From: Gnetum montanum
Lineage: Eukaryota; Streptophyta; Gnetopsida; Gnetales; Gnetaceae
DNA: 64,000 nt
Reading direction: 5' to 3'
NCBI GenBank assembly: GCA_015680685.1
Contig: MNCI01002041.1
Coordinates: forward strand, 1-64,000
Shown here in pieces: positions 22,744 to 35,000 of the stretch. The notes beneath the pieces were generated by a model. That model was not told the origin of the DNA. It saw nothing but the letters and a program-made list of their open reading frames with translations, and searched no databases. Made by a program: the position numbers and the translations under genes. How positions within the stretch are numbered: position 1 is the stretch's first letter; each line of letters opens with the position of its first letter.

Positions 22744-22905
22744 ATGGAAATCATGCAACAACGGATTGGATCTAGAGGGAACACTTGGAATGGAGCGGTG
22801 CTGAAATAGCTATGCAAGGAGCAAGATCGATGGCATGCTTATAGATGGACAACGAAAAGCACAATCTTGGCGTTGGCAGCAGCAAAACTTCTTTTTCTCT
22901 CTCTT
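22744..22905 (+). pseudogene. Possible stub of env-like ORF
   Basis: An ATG after GTGTGTGTAG (compare TGTGATTGTAG before the ATG at 4149) opens a short frame, MEIMQQRIGSRGNTWNG, which soon stops. Position between the conserved tail motif and the polypurine tract is equivalent to the env-like frame at 4149-6923. Sequence likeness is weak. Confidence 0.2.
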
Positions 22906-23104
22906 TCTCAGCCACCAAATAAGGCCTAATGTCAAATGTAATAAGGTGTTCACTCTTGTTGTCGTGAACACTAGTCTTGTCTTGTCTTGTAATGATGATC
23001 CGTTCACATGTCATCCCATTAGTTCCATTTGAGTCAATAATCCTATACCTTCCCAATATTTTGTAAGGAACTCGAGAACGATTTTTTATTCAGTCATGGG
23101 GGTA

Positions 23105-23856
23105 TGATGGGACGTGATATCGTGGTGCGCTGCCAAGTCTATAAATAAGAGGTGGCTCTCCCTTGTTTTCTCATCTAGATCTAGACCCTTAGGGAAACTC
23201 TAGCAGTTTTACCTCTCCAGAGATAGAATATTTTCCATGTGCTCGCAGTAGGAGCTCCAAAGTGAACGGATCTTTATTCGAGCAAATATTGTACTTGAAC
23301 ACATGTTTGTGTACGGCAATAAAGACGAACTTCTTGGATAAACCTTGCAGTACATGGAATAGGCTAAATAGGATTTTATTTATTGTTACCGTTTAAATGC
23401 TTTATTAGTTATTAAATCTCTCTCAACCCTTCTCTCCTAGTTAAGTGCCTCAGTACGATCGCTTCGAGCATGTGCGTTACGCTTGGTGATCCCAGCAATG
23501 ATTAGCGTTTGGTAACCAAGGTTGCATTGGTTCAGGGTGTGAACGGTAAGTGGGAATGGATGCTGACGCTAGGTTAATTAAGGCTTAGTTAGTTAGTTAA
23601 AACTAGTTAATTAATCTCTTCACCCTTCACCTTATCAGCATAGGAGATAAAACAGAAAAGACTATAAAAATCATATACCTCAAACTTACTTAACCATACA
23701 CTATGACAACTACAAGTAAGTATGGGAAGACAATGAATAATTAACCTTAAGTGTTCCATAAGGCATGTAGGCACTTAGTCTGCGGAGTTCGACCGGATCG
23801 TGCGTGCTACGCTTCTATTCGTATGGTTTAGTGTAGGGGTACCTCGCCACTCATCA
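23105..23856 (+). mobile_element. 3' LTR
   Basis: It runs from TGATGGGACGTGATATCG to CACTCATCA, preceded by polypurine ATGGGGGTA. Beyond the shortened U3 it follows the 5' LTR almost base for base with scattered, mainly transition differences. TATA box at about 23138. Confidence 0.88.
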
Positions 23857-23991
23857 CCTTCTTAGGTAGCAAGGAAATCACCACTTAGTAATCAACAAGA
23901 GGCCAGCAATTAGCAAAAAACTTCTTCTTCATTCCCTCCTTCCATCTCCTCTCCAATACCATATCCCCTTTCCTCCCCATCTTACACCCTT

Positions 23992-24240
23992 TTGTCTCAC
24001 CATAGCCTTAGCCGTACTTTGCTTGCTCCCTCAAATTGGTTGGAGCAAGAAGCCATTGAGGTTAAACTGTACAGGAGGCTTGAAAGGCTTTGCCTTGAGT
24101 TTGACCACGAGAAAGACTGGGAGAAAGGTTGGGGTAGCATACTGGTTGAGAAGGAGGCAGCGATTGTTCACTTGCAGGAGCTTGAAAGTTGGTTCGAGCA
24201 ATTGACTTGGGCCATCCAATCTTATCGTGAGTACCTTTAG
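23992..24240 (+). CDS. Unrecognised 82-residue ORF
   Basis: An open frame reads a predicted mostly helical protein with heptad-like leucine, tryptophan and glutamate spacing (EAIEVKLYRRLERLCLEF, later LQELESWFEQL). No family is recognised. It starts 131 bp right of the retroelement's target duplication; before insertion a TATAAAAGG box would have stood about 145 bp upstream. A pyrimidine-rich leader (23920-24000) fits a plant 5' UTR. It could equally be a chance frame or the end of an older element. Confidence 0.3.
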   Translation: MSHHSLSRTLLAPSNWLEQEAIEVKLYRRLERLCLEFDHEKDWEKGWGSILVEKEAAIVHLQELESWFEQLTWAIQSYREYL

Positions 24241-24949
24241 GAGGAGATCAAAGCAGATAGATTAATGAATAGTTTGCTAAGTCCACATCCCTCGCTTTGT
24301 CTCTCTTTGATGTTTTATTTATGTTCATCCATGTTGAGATTTGTGGGATGAAGTGTTAAGTTTTATTGCTTTAATTTAATGAATATATTTCATCTCTATT
24401 TTTATATTTTAAGTTTTGTTATGTTTTTATATTTTAAGGTTTGTTAAAATTATTGATTAAGTTTCTTTTACACTAGACTTTTCTCAGGCTAGTTGTGCCC
24501 ATAAGCAAGGTGCCCTAGGCAACAACCTTGGAAAATTGTGCTCCTTTAGGGACTTTGTGCACTAGTTTGCCTCACAACCCAAATTTTCGCATCAACACCA
24601 TCACCACACAATTAATTGTATCCCTATATACATGGATAGTGAAATGCACAACTTTCCTTTTTTAAAAGTTTGATCAGAAAACATTTTCTTATGTAGTATT
24701 CATGGAACACCTCTTGTTATACACGAAACCACTCATTTATTTTTTCTTTTTTCAAATCACGGCGATGTTAAAAGGGTACAACCTTATGACTTTACCCAGG
24801 AAAGGTTAAAGACATCGTTGAAGTTGACAACAGCCTTTTCCCAAAACCGTCCACCTTTTAATGTTTACGGTCATAGGGGGTCGTACGTCTCATGACTCGC
24901 AGCAGGCATAGTCAAACTTCACTCCAAGTTGCATTCCCCCAGCAAGGGC

Positions 24950-24958
24950 AAAATATCT
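24950..24958 (+). promoter_or_regulatory. Evening Element (AAAATATCT)
   Basis: Exact match to the CCA1/LHY/RVE-binding Evening Element, about 1.1 kb upstream of the LNK start. A second exact match (27616-27624) lies in intron 1. A third in a retroelement (50809) shows that chance matches occur. Confidence 0.4.
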
Positions 24959-25265
24959 TGCTAACCTAAAAATCCCAACAAAATTATTAAAGCTCATCCA
25001 AGCCAGCCCTCCATTCAAAAGGAAATGCCAAGTTAACCTTATCAACATCAACATCAATCTAAGGGCAACCAATAAGGCAAGCCCGACCTCCCAATATCTC
25101 AAATAAAATTGGAAACCTTATGACCAACAATACGGCTGCATGCTGGCCTCCACTTTAATTCATCCAAAATATTCAATAAATGGCAAGCGGGCTCCATATC
25201 ATGGGACCCATAATTTCGGTAAATGGAAAAACAAAAAGACTTGATCACATGGGGCCACGCAACGC

Positions 25266-25271
25266 CACGTG
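25266..25271 (+). promoter_or_regulatory. G-box (CACGTG)
   Basis: GCCACGTGG context, about 780 bp upstream of the LNK start. Another G-box, CCACGTGG, is at 25676-25681. G-boxes are bound by bHLH/bZIP factors and enriched at PRR targets. Confidence 0.4.
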
Positions 25272-25675
25272 GTAAAAGAATGGACATCCAATAAAATGAC
25301 AGATGACGGCCAGCCAATATATATCTATATATCTGTATATATATTAGTTCCAGTTGCTTTCAAAATTCTCCAAGCCATAGCTTATTGACCCAGATATTAA
25401 TGTAATGTAACATCATGATATTAATGTCCGAAGCATTTTTGTCGTTACGTGAAAAACGCGGCCGCATCGGATGAATGAAAAAATGTGCAGACACGATCAA
25501 AACCGAGCATTAGCTTATGTTTGTTTTTTCTGTCAACCATTTTTTGTGAGGAGGGGAAAACTGGAGAGTGACTGTGGGTGAAAATTGCGCGTAAATCGGG
25601 GCGTCGGCCAATGGCGTGCGAGGAATAGATCGGATCCTGTCGTGGCTTCTGGACCATTCGCTTGATCCTCGTGTC

Positions 25676-25681
25676 CACGTG
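25676..25681 (+). promoter_or_regulatory. G-box (CACGTG)
   Basis: GTCCACGTGGCG, in the probable proximal promoter or 5' UTR of the LNK gene, 366 bp before the start codon. Confidence 0.4.
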
Positions 25682-25982
25682 GCGCCCCTGCTCGCAAATA
25701 AGCGCAACGATGCTGCCTTTGCCGCTCTTGCTGCTGCTGCTGAAGAAGCGTTGGCTGCTGCATTTCGGTTTTTTGTTTTTCTTGTTTTCGTTGGCGAACG
25801 CGTTTCTTGAAGCTGAACTAGGGCGCAATCGGATTTGGATTCCTTGTTGTTTTTGCTTTTCCTGTGCCTTGTTTCTCGTTCCGTAGGCCTTTCGTGGTTA
25901 TTATCGACGAAACTGTGTGGTTTTTCAAGTGTAAGGTATCCGTTTGCGGTTCTCGACAGTGGAATTCCTTTTGCCAATTTTG

Positions 25983-26006
25983 ATGAACGAGGCTTGGGAG
26001 TTTTGA
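25983..26006 (+). promoter_or_regulatory. uORF 1 of LNK (8 codons with stop)
   Basis: ATG AAC ... TTT TGA. Its stop overlaps the start of the next uORF as TGATG, a termination-reinitiation arrangement. Confidence 0.4.
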
Positions 26007-26044
26007 TGGGGACTTTGCTGGATTACGGTTACTCCTCCGGCTGA
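26006..26044 (+). promoter_or_regulatory. uORF 2 of LNK (13 codons with stop)
   Basis: It encodes MGTLLDYGYSSG and stops three bases before the main ATG, in the same frame. It lies in the leader if transcription starts upstream of 25980, which the GC-rich leader-like sequence from about 25600 suggests. Confidence 0.4.
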
Positions 26045-26047
26045 GCT

Positions 26048-26071
26048 ATGTCAGATTGGGGCTTGTTCGAG
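26048..26071 (+). CDS. LNK: LNK coding exon 1
   Basis: Encodes MSDWGLFE and ends at donor GTAGAG, phase 0. LNK proteins characteristically begin MSDW or MFDW. The exon is very short, as in relatives. Confidence 0.75.
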
Positions 26072-29000
26072 GTAGAGCAAATTCTTTTTTTTAAGAAAAT
26101 CAATTTTCTATCGCTCTGTTTGCTTTATGCGCTCAAGGATTGGCTTCGGTTCGATCGGTTGATTTGTTGTATTTTTTTTTTAACAATTTTTGAAGTTTGC
26201 TTAGCATGCTTGGAAACACGTGTGTTTGCTTCTTAGCTGCAAAACAAATGGATTTTTGGCAAAAATTGGTTTACACTCGAACAATTTTTTATTTTGAAAA
26301 ATTCTTTTGTCAAAATTCGTAAGCTAAATGAATGCGCGGACGGGACATCGCAAGACGCATCAAGGTAACGAAACATTCTTGCAAGCAAAGCAAACTATTT
26401 TGCTTCAACAGTAAGAAGAAACGAAAAGGAACTTCAATTTCGTGAAGCAGGTATTGAAGTTGTTAATTATAACACTTAGTATGCGAGTAAAAAGAAAATC
26501 CTACTTGCAAGGATGAACAAGAACAAGCATCAAGTTTGTTTTAAATGAAAATATTCTTATAAAAATGTTATTCAAAGCTTGAGAAAATAGGCAGCGTGAG
26601 CGATAGGTGAGGGTCGACAAAGTGGGAAAAGACAGAAAAGCAATTTCATTCTAGGGAAATGCTTTTCAGAAAGGTAAAGCACAGAAAAAAACATTAGTCT
26701 ACGGTTTTGAAGAAATTTGTGTTGCTGTTCTAAATTAATTACTGTTTAAATCGTATTTTTGAACACCTCGACTGCATTCAGGGAGCCTAAGAAAAGAATA
26801 ATGTATTTGGGTAGAATATGAGCAAAATACTTAAAATTAGTAATGATTGTTTAAGTTGCTAATTTGGAATGATGGTAACCTGCTCATTTCTCAGGCTTAG
26901 TGTTTGAGATTAGGTGCAACCATCCAAAAAAGGTTAGACTTTCACCTGTTTACAGGTCCTTTTGGGACCTCCTTAACAGGATGAGCATCCTCGTGATGAC
27001 CCACCTTTTTTAATGAACAAATATTTAAAACTAGTTATACCATGTCTCAAAGTTCCAACTCATCCCATTGCAAGCGGCTGTTCAAGCAATACAAGTTTCA
27101 CGAATGCACGTTTATTACCGTTAAATATGCCATTTAAGGACGGTTTTGAACAACTTTTCATATTACAGTGTTCTGATTCATTCAAATTGACCTTGAAGGA
27201 TATATAGATATAAATTGGGAAGTTGATAAATACAATCACATGGTCACATCAAGCGGCATTGTCAAACACCATAACAATATCATATCCTGATTGTCTATGA
27301 AGTAGAGGGCAATGTCTCTGCCTTCCATGGAATCAGGAAAAAAGGGTGGAAGTTAATTGGGTTCTAGAATTGAAATGTCTTGAACATCCAGTGTAATTAA
27401 GTTGATCAAGGACCATGTCTTCCATGAGAGGACCAACCACGTTGAGATTGTGAAAGTTTATAGCCCTTAACTTGATCTACAGATCAAGCTTGTGGTTTAT
27501 CACTCCTACCTCAACAGCCATCATATACAAAATGTTCTGTGAGATCTCAGCAACAGTTATCTCAGATTACTCAGAAATGATGATAGCAAACCCAAATACA
27601 AACAAATAGTAATATAAAATATCTTCATTCACAAGACTCTGTTCATACTCATCAAGATGACATGAGAAGTAAATAAATCAGAATAAGCAATATGCAAAAG
27701 TTTGTCAGGTGCTTGTTTCTGAGGTTGCAAGGCCCAGGTTTGAGCCTGGGTATATCTACTCGAAAAAAGGTTAGGCTTTCGCTTATCTACTAGCCTTCCT
27801 AGACCCTGCTTGGTGGGATGAGCATTGAGGCTTTCAGTGATGACCCTTAAGCAATGTACAGTAGTTCCAAATAAAAAAGGAATCACAGCATACACATTTA
27901 TTGTGTGTTACTTTCATTGTGCAAACTACCATCATGGGAAAATATGACCACCTTGTTCATGTCTTGGCTTGCAAAAATCACAGCTACAATGATGGCACAA
28001 TTCATCTTTTTTTCTTCAGGAAGGCATAAGCAAGCTTCTGCAGGTTCCTAAGATTTATGTACATCAGGTTAATCTAGATCTTGTTTAAACATTTACGCTT
28101 CCTGTAGTTTATACATGTCGAAATTAGAATTATTTAGCTGAAGGTTTGTTGATTATAAGTCTTAATTAATGAAGTTTCTTTACTTTCTATGCATTCCATG
28201 GCAGTCTATAGCCCATTTTATGAAGGTCGCATAGCGCATAATAGAAAATGTGGCTGACCAGAAGATCTTAACCAGCAGCGACGTCTTTAATCACCTAATA
28301 ATGCCATGTTTTCATGCTGGAACGTTTCATGGCTTGTACGTTTTTATACTGAAAGAGTAATTCAGAATTCTCTGATACTGATTATATTTATTTTTTGATT
28401 ACGGGACTGCAGATTGAAGATGTCTGGAATGACTATGGGAAGCCTAATGATCACATTGTTCCCGATCCAAGAGGCAGAGAAAAAAGTTCCTGCATGGTAA
28501 ATACCGAATATAGAAAAGGGCGGTGTGGTGATTTTACCGCTGTGTCTGAGGGCATAGACAGAAGTCCTACCACGAGAGAAAATGCTTCCGAAAGGAAACA
28601 AGCAGCTATGGAATGCTCATCTAAAAAAGAGGAAAATTTTGAATTGCTGGACGTGGATCCATGGGATAGTCTAGAGGATGACAGCAAAACAGACACCTTG
28701 GAACCAAAACGCCTTTCAGAAACGGAGGTAAAATTACAAAATTCAGAGGATGGTGACTGTTCCAAAGATGTGAAGCTTGATTCAAGCGAGTGTGAAAATG
28801 ACTTAATTAGCTTAGGAATTTCTAAGGATGATCCTATTCTTGCTAATGAAGAACCCATACTTGGAGATAAGAATGCAGTTATAGACAATAATAATACTTG
28901 CCATTTCTCACTGGCAGATATTTATACAGCAGAGAGCGAGCTTGAATTTTTTGGGAATGCCAGTGATGATAAAATCCAATATAGCCTCCTTGACTGTGTT

Positions 29001-32000
29001 TGGCCAAACATTGGTAGCTTTGAGGATGTTGATCGGCTATTCAGGTGATTTCTTAGGCAGCTTATTTGCTTGTCCTATTTTCTTATGGATTACATCATGA
29101 TTTGAAGGGTTATTCTGGATAGCAAAATGATGGCCTTCTTCTGCTCGCTATGTTTATTCTCATTCACGTTGATGTAAATATGGTGCTCATAAAAAGTTTT
29201 GGTTCACACATATGAATGTTTAATTTCATTTATCTTTATTCCATTTTGTGTAAAATTTAGAGGGACTGAATTTATATAGCATATTTTGAAAATATTCTAC
29301 ATTTTCTGTTTTCTATTCAGTTATTGTTAATGCTATATTCTTCTTAAGCCTTGTATTTTCCAAATCATTGTGAATTTAAAAAACTGATTTTTGTTTCAGA
29401 AATTGCGAAACTGCATTTGGAAGTGTAACAAACAATAATGTGGATGAGATACTGTGGCCATCTTTTTCTGGTTCGGCTGATATTTCAGAAGGATCCTCTC
29501 CGCATGGGCAGTCGTCATTAGATTTGGATTCAAAGGTGCTGAAAGGAAAATTAGAAGACGATGGGCAGAAGATGGACTTTATGCCATGCGACTCAGCAGC
29601 GTTGGCATCATTTCACGTTGACAATCCAAAAGCTGAGACTGATAATATCAATACGTGTTCAGAAACTAATTTTCGTCCAGAATCTTCTTTGGATTTTCAA
29701 GAATCCCGAAATAAAGTTTTAGGTCACACAAATTCTCCATTGAATGATCAGGTATGTGAATGTTTTCTCAAAAATCGTCAGTAGATTCTTTGAAATAGGA
29801 TGTTAAACTTCAAAATTCGTAGAAAATATACGAATACTATATTTAAGAGCATGCGATTGTACTTGATCTCTTCACAGAGGATCAGTTTTGAAGGGATCTT
29901 GGAATGATTTTGGTGTTCCCTTTGAGAAGCCTCTTGTTTATGATATATCTTAGTTTCCTTCTGATGCTGATTGACAGCAATATGGCGAGAAGAGGAAAAT
30001 TTCAGCATTAGAGTCGTACCAATTAGAGCCTGAAAAGCAATCAGAAAAGGCATGTTTTTCCTTCGTTTAAACTATTTTTGGAATCAGTGGCATGAGGTTA
30101 AAAAATGCTTGTTTCCAGGGACAAATGGGCATGTTTTCATTCATTTGGAATCGTGTCCATAAGACTCGGTTTGCTTGAGAAAATGGAACATATTCACTGT
30201 CATTGATTTTAACTAACTAAACTAGAATGTGAAATGGTCATTTTGCGTTACAATGGCTAATGGATTCACGTGTTCTATGTTCCAGTGTAATCAAAGTAAA
30301 AGGCAGCCGGCCGGCCAGAAGCAAGCTGAGGAAAAACGGAAAAAGCAACTCCCGGACACAAAAGCTGTACCATGTATATCAACTAGTGGGTCACACTCTA
30401 CGGGATATGCTGTACAACACTGCAAGTCTCCAGGCTTTCAGAATTCAGCTGCATCTGCTCTACAAATATTTCCGTCACCGGCTCCAAGTTTACAAAAGCA
30501 AATGGAAGTAACTTCATTAAGGCATCCATATCACCAAGTACCATACATACACACTGGCTATGGATATCCTGTGCATTATGTTCCTTTTATGCCGTCATTG
30601 CCTGCTTATCCCAGTCATGTTGGTCAAGCTCAGCCGGTATTCCCTGCTTATCGATCGTCACCTGACACAAGAAACCAACAAAAGATTCTGATGAGTCAAG
30701 CAGAAAATCCTTTGAGGCCTCCAATAATGACGCCACAAGAAAAGATTGAGAAGTTGAGATGGCGCCAGCAGATGCAGGCAAGGCTGGCTATTGAACATCA
30801 GCAACAGAGGTTAGGTGCCAATAATGACTTGATGGATGCTTCCAATGTCAATGTACAACTACAGAAAGCTCAAACAAGTTCGTCTGTTAATGCAAGTGAG
30901 GGAAGAAATAAAGCTTTACCATCTTCAAGTGCAGACTCAGAAGCACAGGTATTGCAACAGAACTCTCCTACAGCTTCTGCAGCAACGTCTCTTGATAGTG
31001 GAGACTTTATGGAGGGAAGTATTCTTCATCAGCTCCAAAATGTAATTTCCCAGGTAATCCATGATTTCAAGCAATTAGTTGGGAGAGAATCAATAGCTAA
31101 GAATAACAAATCTCAAAATTTCTAGCTTCTGAATTTAACATTCTGCAGTTGGAAATGAAAACAAGGATATGCATCAGAGATGCCCTTTATCGTCTTGCAA
31201 GAAGTGCTATGCAAAGGCGATGTCTTGGCAACACCGAGCATTGCAATCAAAACGGAAAAGATTTGGGTACCAGTGGGATGTGTGCGTGTATGAGTGCTGA
31301 CAAAACTCAGCCTAGCAGGTTTGATACTTCAATTATAATTTGTGAACAGAAATGTGCATTTCGCCGCCTGATTTGAAGATGGTACAGCATACGCTAAATT
31401 TTTTCAACCTTAGGATATTTTCACATTTTTTATCCTTTTAATCAAATCGTAAATTAGACAAAATTCATGGTAAGATAAATTTTCCATTAATATAAGTCAT
31501 TGCTTCTTGCATCATAGAAATTCCTCGTTGTAGTAGAAATTTCATAAGAGAAGAAGGCTAGGTTAAACTAACTAAAAGAATCTAAAGAAGATTTGAATTT
31601 AGCATGGTTTTATACTGACAAAAACCAAGAAAATTCCACTGCCAAATAAGATAAAGAATCATGTAAATTATTCCTAGAAGTTGCAGTAAGGAATCCCAAA
31701 ACTTGCAGTAAGGAAAGCCAACTTCGCATCTATTTGATATAACATTTCTAACTCTTCATATAGAAATCTTCTTCTAACTCTATATTGGAAAGTTGATTTC
31801 ATGTTAACTTGATATAACCTCCCATGGTTTTTTGTTGCTGTGGCAGTCATAACTCTAAATGTGTTAGACCTTAGTTAAGGTTGACAATGCTCAATCATTA
31901 TTTTCGTAGTTAAGTAAAGAGATACAAGTTGTAAACCAAAATGTCATGTCCTCTTACAACATATATATGATGTAAGCGAGGAATTCTGAATTGTGTGTGT

Positions 32001-35000
32001 GAAGAGATATAAAAAGAAGTATGTAGAATATCATTACACAAAGCATAGTACTTTACTATCAAAGTCAACAAATAAAAGGTCTAAACAGATCGTAAATGTG
32101 AATAAACACAGGCGAGCATGGAGTTAAACTAAAAGGTAGAGTGAATAACAAAGGAACTTACAAAGAACTAAATTCCTAGTTCCTAAAGAGGAGAGAAATG
32201 AGAATTGCATAACATTGTGGGCAAAGTATCCACTGAAAGATAGGCTATGTAAGATGTAGTAGTCCAAAAGTAACTTAGAAAGTCCAAAAGTAACTAAGTT
32301 TGAGTACAAGTAAGTTGTTGGCAAGTGTAGACATGATTACAAGTTCAAAGGAACTTAGTCTCACATGTACGATCAACATGACTAAATAGTCTATGGTGAA
32401 TTGTTAATGTTTATGAGTGATTTTGTTTAAACAATTGTAGACTAATATTGGAATTATGATTGCAATGATCTTGGATAATTAGAGTTTTCCACGAGGTGTA
32501 AAATGAAACTCTAATAGAATGTTTTTATTCTTACAATAGGAACAAACCTTTTCTTGTAATTGAACCCTTGTTAAAGAAAACCTTTGGCTACCAATCTAGC
32601 CTTGTATTTGTCAGGACTTCCACCTTCCGTTAACTTTGTAGTAAACACCCACTTGTTCTTCATAATATTTTTGTTTTCAGATTTGGGTACTAGTTCCCTT
32701 ACCTTTCATTTGATCATCATATTGTTTCTTGCCTCCATGGCATCGTTTCAATATTATTTGAGAACTGTCTCTTTTATACTCTTTGATATTTCTTTATGTG
32801 GGATGTTTATATATACACAAATTTCTTCCTTCAATTGCCTCCTTTGACTTCTTGTCATTAAGTGCTCTTCAATGTTAATAGGCAGTTTATCACTTATTAC
32901 TTGAATTGTATTGTGCCAACATTTTTATCTCTTTCTTTTGTTGATCATTAAAGTCTCCTTCTCTTTGAGGATATCCTTGACTTCCTATGAGATCCTGTAC
33001 CTCCTTCAGTTCTCGCTTGGATTCTAATACTCCGTTGTGATGGTCTACTTATATAAAGTCTCTTTTTGGATACATCTCATCATCAAAGTCATCATTTTCA
33101 TTCTTTGTATGGCTCTTTCTTGGTGCTCCTTGAATTAGGCTATTTTCATCATAGATTACATCTCTCAAAAAAGCCAATGTTTGGATAGCTTCATCCTAGG
33201 TATCCCTTTGTATGATTAGCATACCCAACCAACATTTCTATCCTTAGTTTTACGTCACTTTTCCTTCAATTGTGGATGTGATAATGTACCTTACGTCCAA
33301 ATAGTTTCAGATGTTCCACTCTTGTTTACTCTCATTTCAAATCTTATTCGACAACTTATAATTCAGTGCAACTTCAGGACCTTTATTTAAGACATGAACT
33401 GTTATTTGCATAGCTTCTCCCCAAAAACTACTATCTAGGTTTACTTGGGCCAACATACATCTTGTTTCTATTATGCTTCTATTTTTTCTTTCCACTACTC
33501 CATTCTATTGTCCTAGAGGAAGACTTGCGGACACAGATCCAGGAGGATCTGTGTTGTAAAGCTGCAGATTGAGCTTAGAGGAAAAGTGCGGAGGAGGTTG
33601 CGAGGGCAAAACTAGCGCAGGAAGAAGAGCAGTTGTTGACCCAACAACTGAACACCTATTTTACGAACATTCGTAGGTGGTTCCGTTCTGGGCGTTGCCC
33701 TTACCAGGTTGTGAAGATTGGTTGCCAAGTTTCTTGGCCTAATCTCCATTAGCACATCTGGAGGGTTTCAGGGAGTTTCCATCTAGACAAAGCTGAATTA
33801 GCGAGTGGACAACGAAAACAGGGGCAAAAGTTCAAAGACTTTCAAGAGGTAGCTAGCTTTGATGTCACAGAAAAGTACATGGATGTGCTTGATTCTCTGC
33901 ACAGAAGGCTTTGGGCAGGCTGTCCTTGCTATACTCCCTCCGCTATATGATTGGTCTTTTTAGAATGGTTCATGGGTGCCCTGTTTGAGCAGTGGGTTTT
34001 GTTTGTTTCAGCTTTGAATGTCCTAGCGTGGGGGCCTAGGGAGGGGCCAAGTTTTGTGGGGATGCTGTTTTTAAAAATTTGTTTTTGTCCTGTGGTTTAT
34101 TCATCCTGTTTGCGAGGTGTTGCTAATTTTGTCTGTTCTTGTCTTGTGGGCTGTTTTTCCCCTCAGCTCGAGGGGGGTTATACCCCCTCCCCTGCGTTTG
34201 TGGGGTTAAGTCCTTTTGGTGGGACTTATTCCAATTTTGTTCTTTACCTTAATGGCTTTCTTCTATTTTAATGAATTTGCTTGACTGTTTTGCGAGAGAG
34301 AGAAAAAAAAAGATCCCTATATAGCAGAGGAAGTGACTTTCCAATTTCTATATATCTTGGGTAAGCCAAATGTTACTTCTCAACATTAATTTCCATTTAA
34401 TGTAAACCTCATTTCCATCCTTGTTTGTATTTGTGGAAATTGATTGTAATTAAATTGGATTGGAATTTATTGCAAATTAAGCCTCTATCTGTTTGTAATT
34501 TTTGCTGTTGATGTGAGCATTGAATCCAAGCTCAACTTAATCTCATTCATAGTAGTCATTTGTTATTTTACTTCTTTCACATCATTTAATTTTAAAGTGA
34601 TTGTACATCGTTTAAGGCCAGCTCTAGATCCCTTTGTTAGAGTTTGGTCTTATGCCTCATAAAGGCAACTCTAATTTCCCATGGTCATTTTTATGGTAGA
34701 AGAGGTGTAATTTGTAATGTCCATACACTTCATTGTTTCTTTCTATTTCACTTACTATATTCACGGTTTCACTTTTCATAATGAACATGGCTTAAAGGTT
34801 CATGGTTTAAGCCATGAACATGGCTCTCATAATGAACATGGCTTAAAGGTTCATGGTCTTTTTAGAATGGTTCATGGGTGCCTTGTTTGGGCAGTGGGCT
34901 TCCCTACAAAAAGTATATCTTGTCTTGATTTCTAACAGACCAAATGAAGCACCTTCTTGCTGAATTCCCTTATTTATACATATTAGTCTTGCATCTTATT

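Larger units (their letters stand above)
15641..23861 (+). mobile_element. Complete LTR element lacking RT, RNase H and integrase
   Basis: LTRs at 15646-16508 and 23105-23856 are flanked by perfect CCTTC duplications (15641-15645 and 23857-23861). A primer site, gag, protease, T-rich repeat, 3' noncoding tail and polypurine tract are in order. Between the protease end (about 20850) and the C-terminal polyprotein end (about 21060-21130) only some 200 bp remain, where sister copies carry about 3 kb of RT, RNase H and integrase. It is therefore a non-autonomous gag-pro derivative of the Athila/Tat-like family. Confidence 0.85.
24244..25440. other. Intergenic / distal LNK promoter
   Basis: No coding frame is convincing. 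It holds an Evening Element at 24950, a G-box at 25266 and an (AT)-rich TATATCTATATATCTG run at 25318-25345. Confidence 0.4.

Noticed and set aside
25318-25345. AT-rich TATATCTATATATCTG run as core promoter of LNK
   Set aside because: Simple repeat; no initiator or distance evidence, and the leader seems to start several hundred bases further right.
25445-25977. Minus-strand ORFs of 127 and 155 codons
   Set aside because: They lie antisense to the probable LNK leader, are low-complexity (lysine, serine, alanine) and match nothing recognisable.
28451-28888. 145-codon minus-strand ORF
   Set aside because: Shadow of LNK exon 2, whose plus-strand text matches known LNK motifs.
33951-34271. 106-codon ORF with cysteine- and tryptophan-rich text
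   Set aside because: It is the T/G-rich tail of an element, with no domain and no neighbours supporting a gene.
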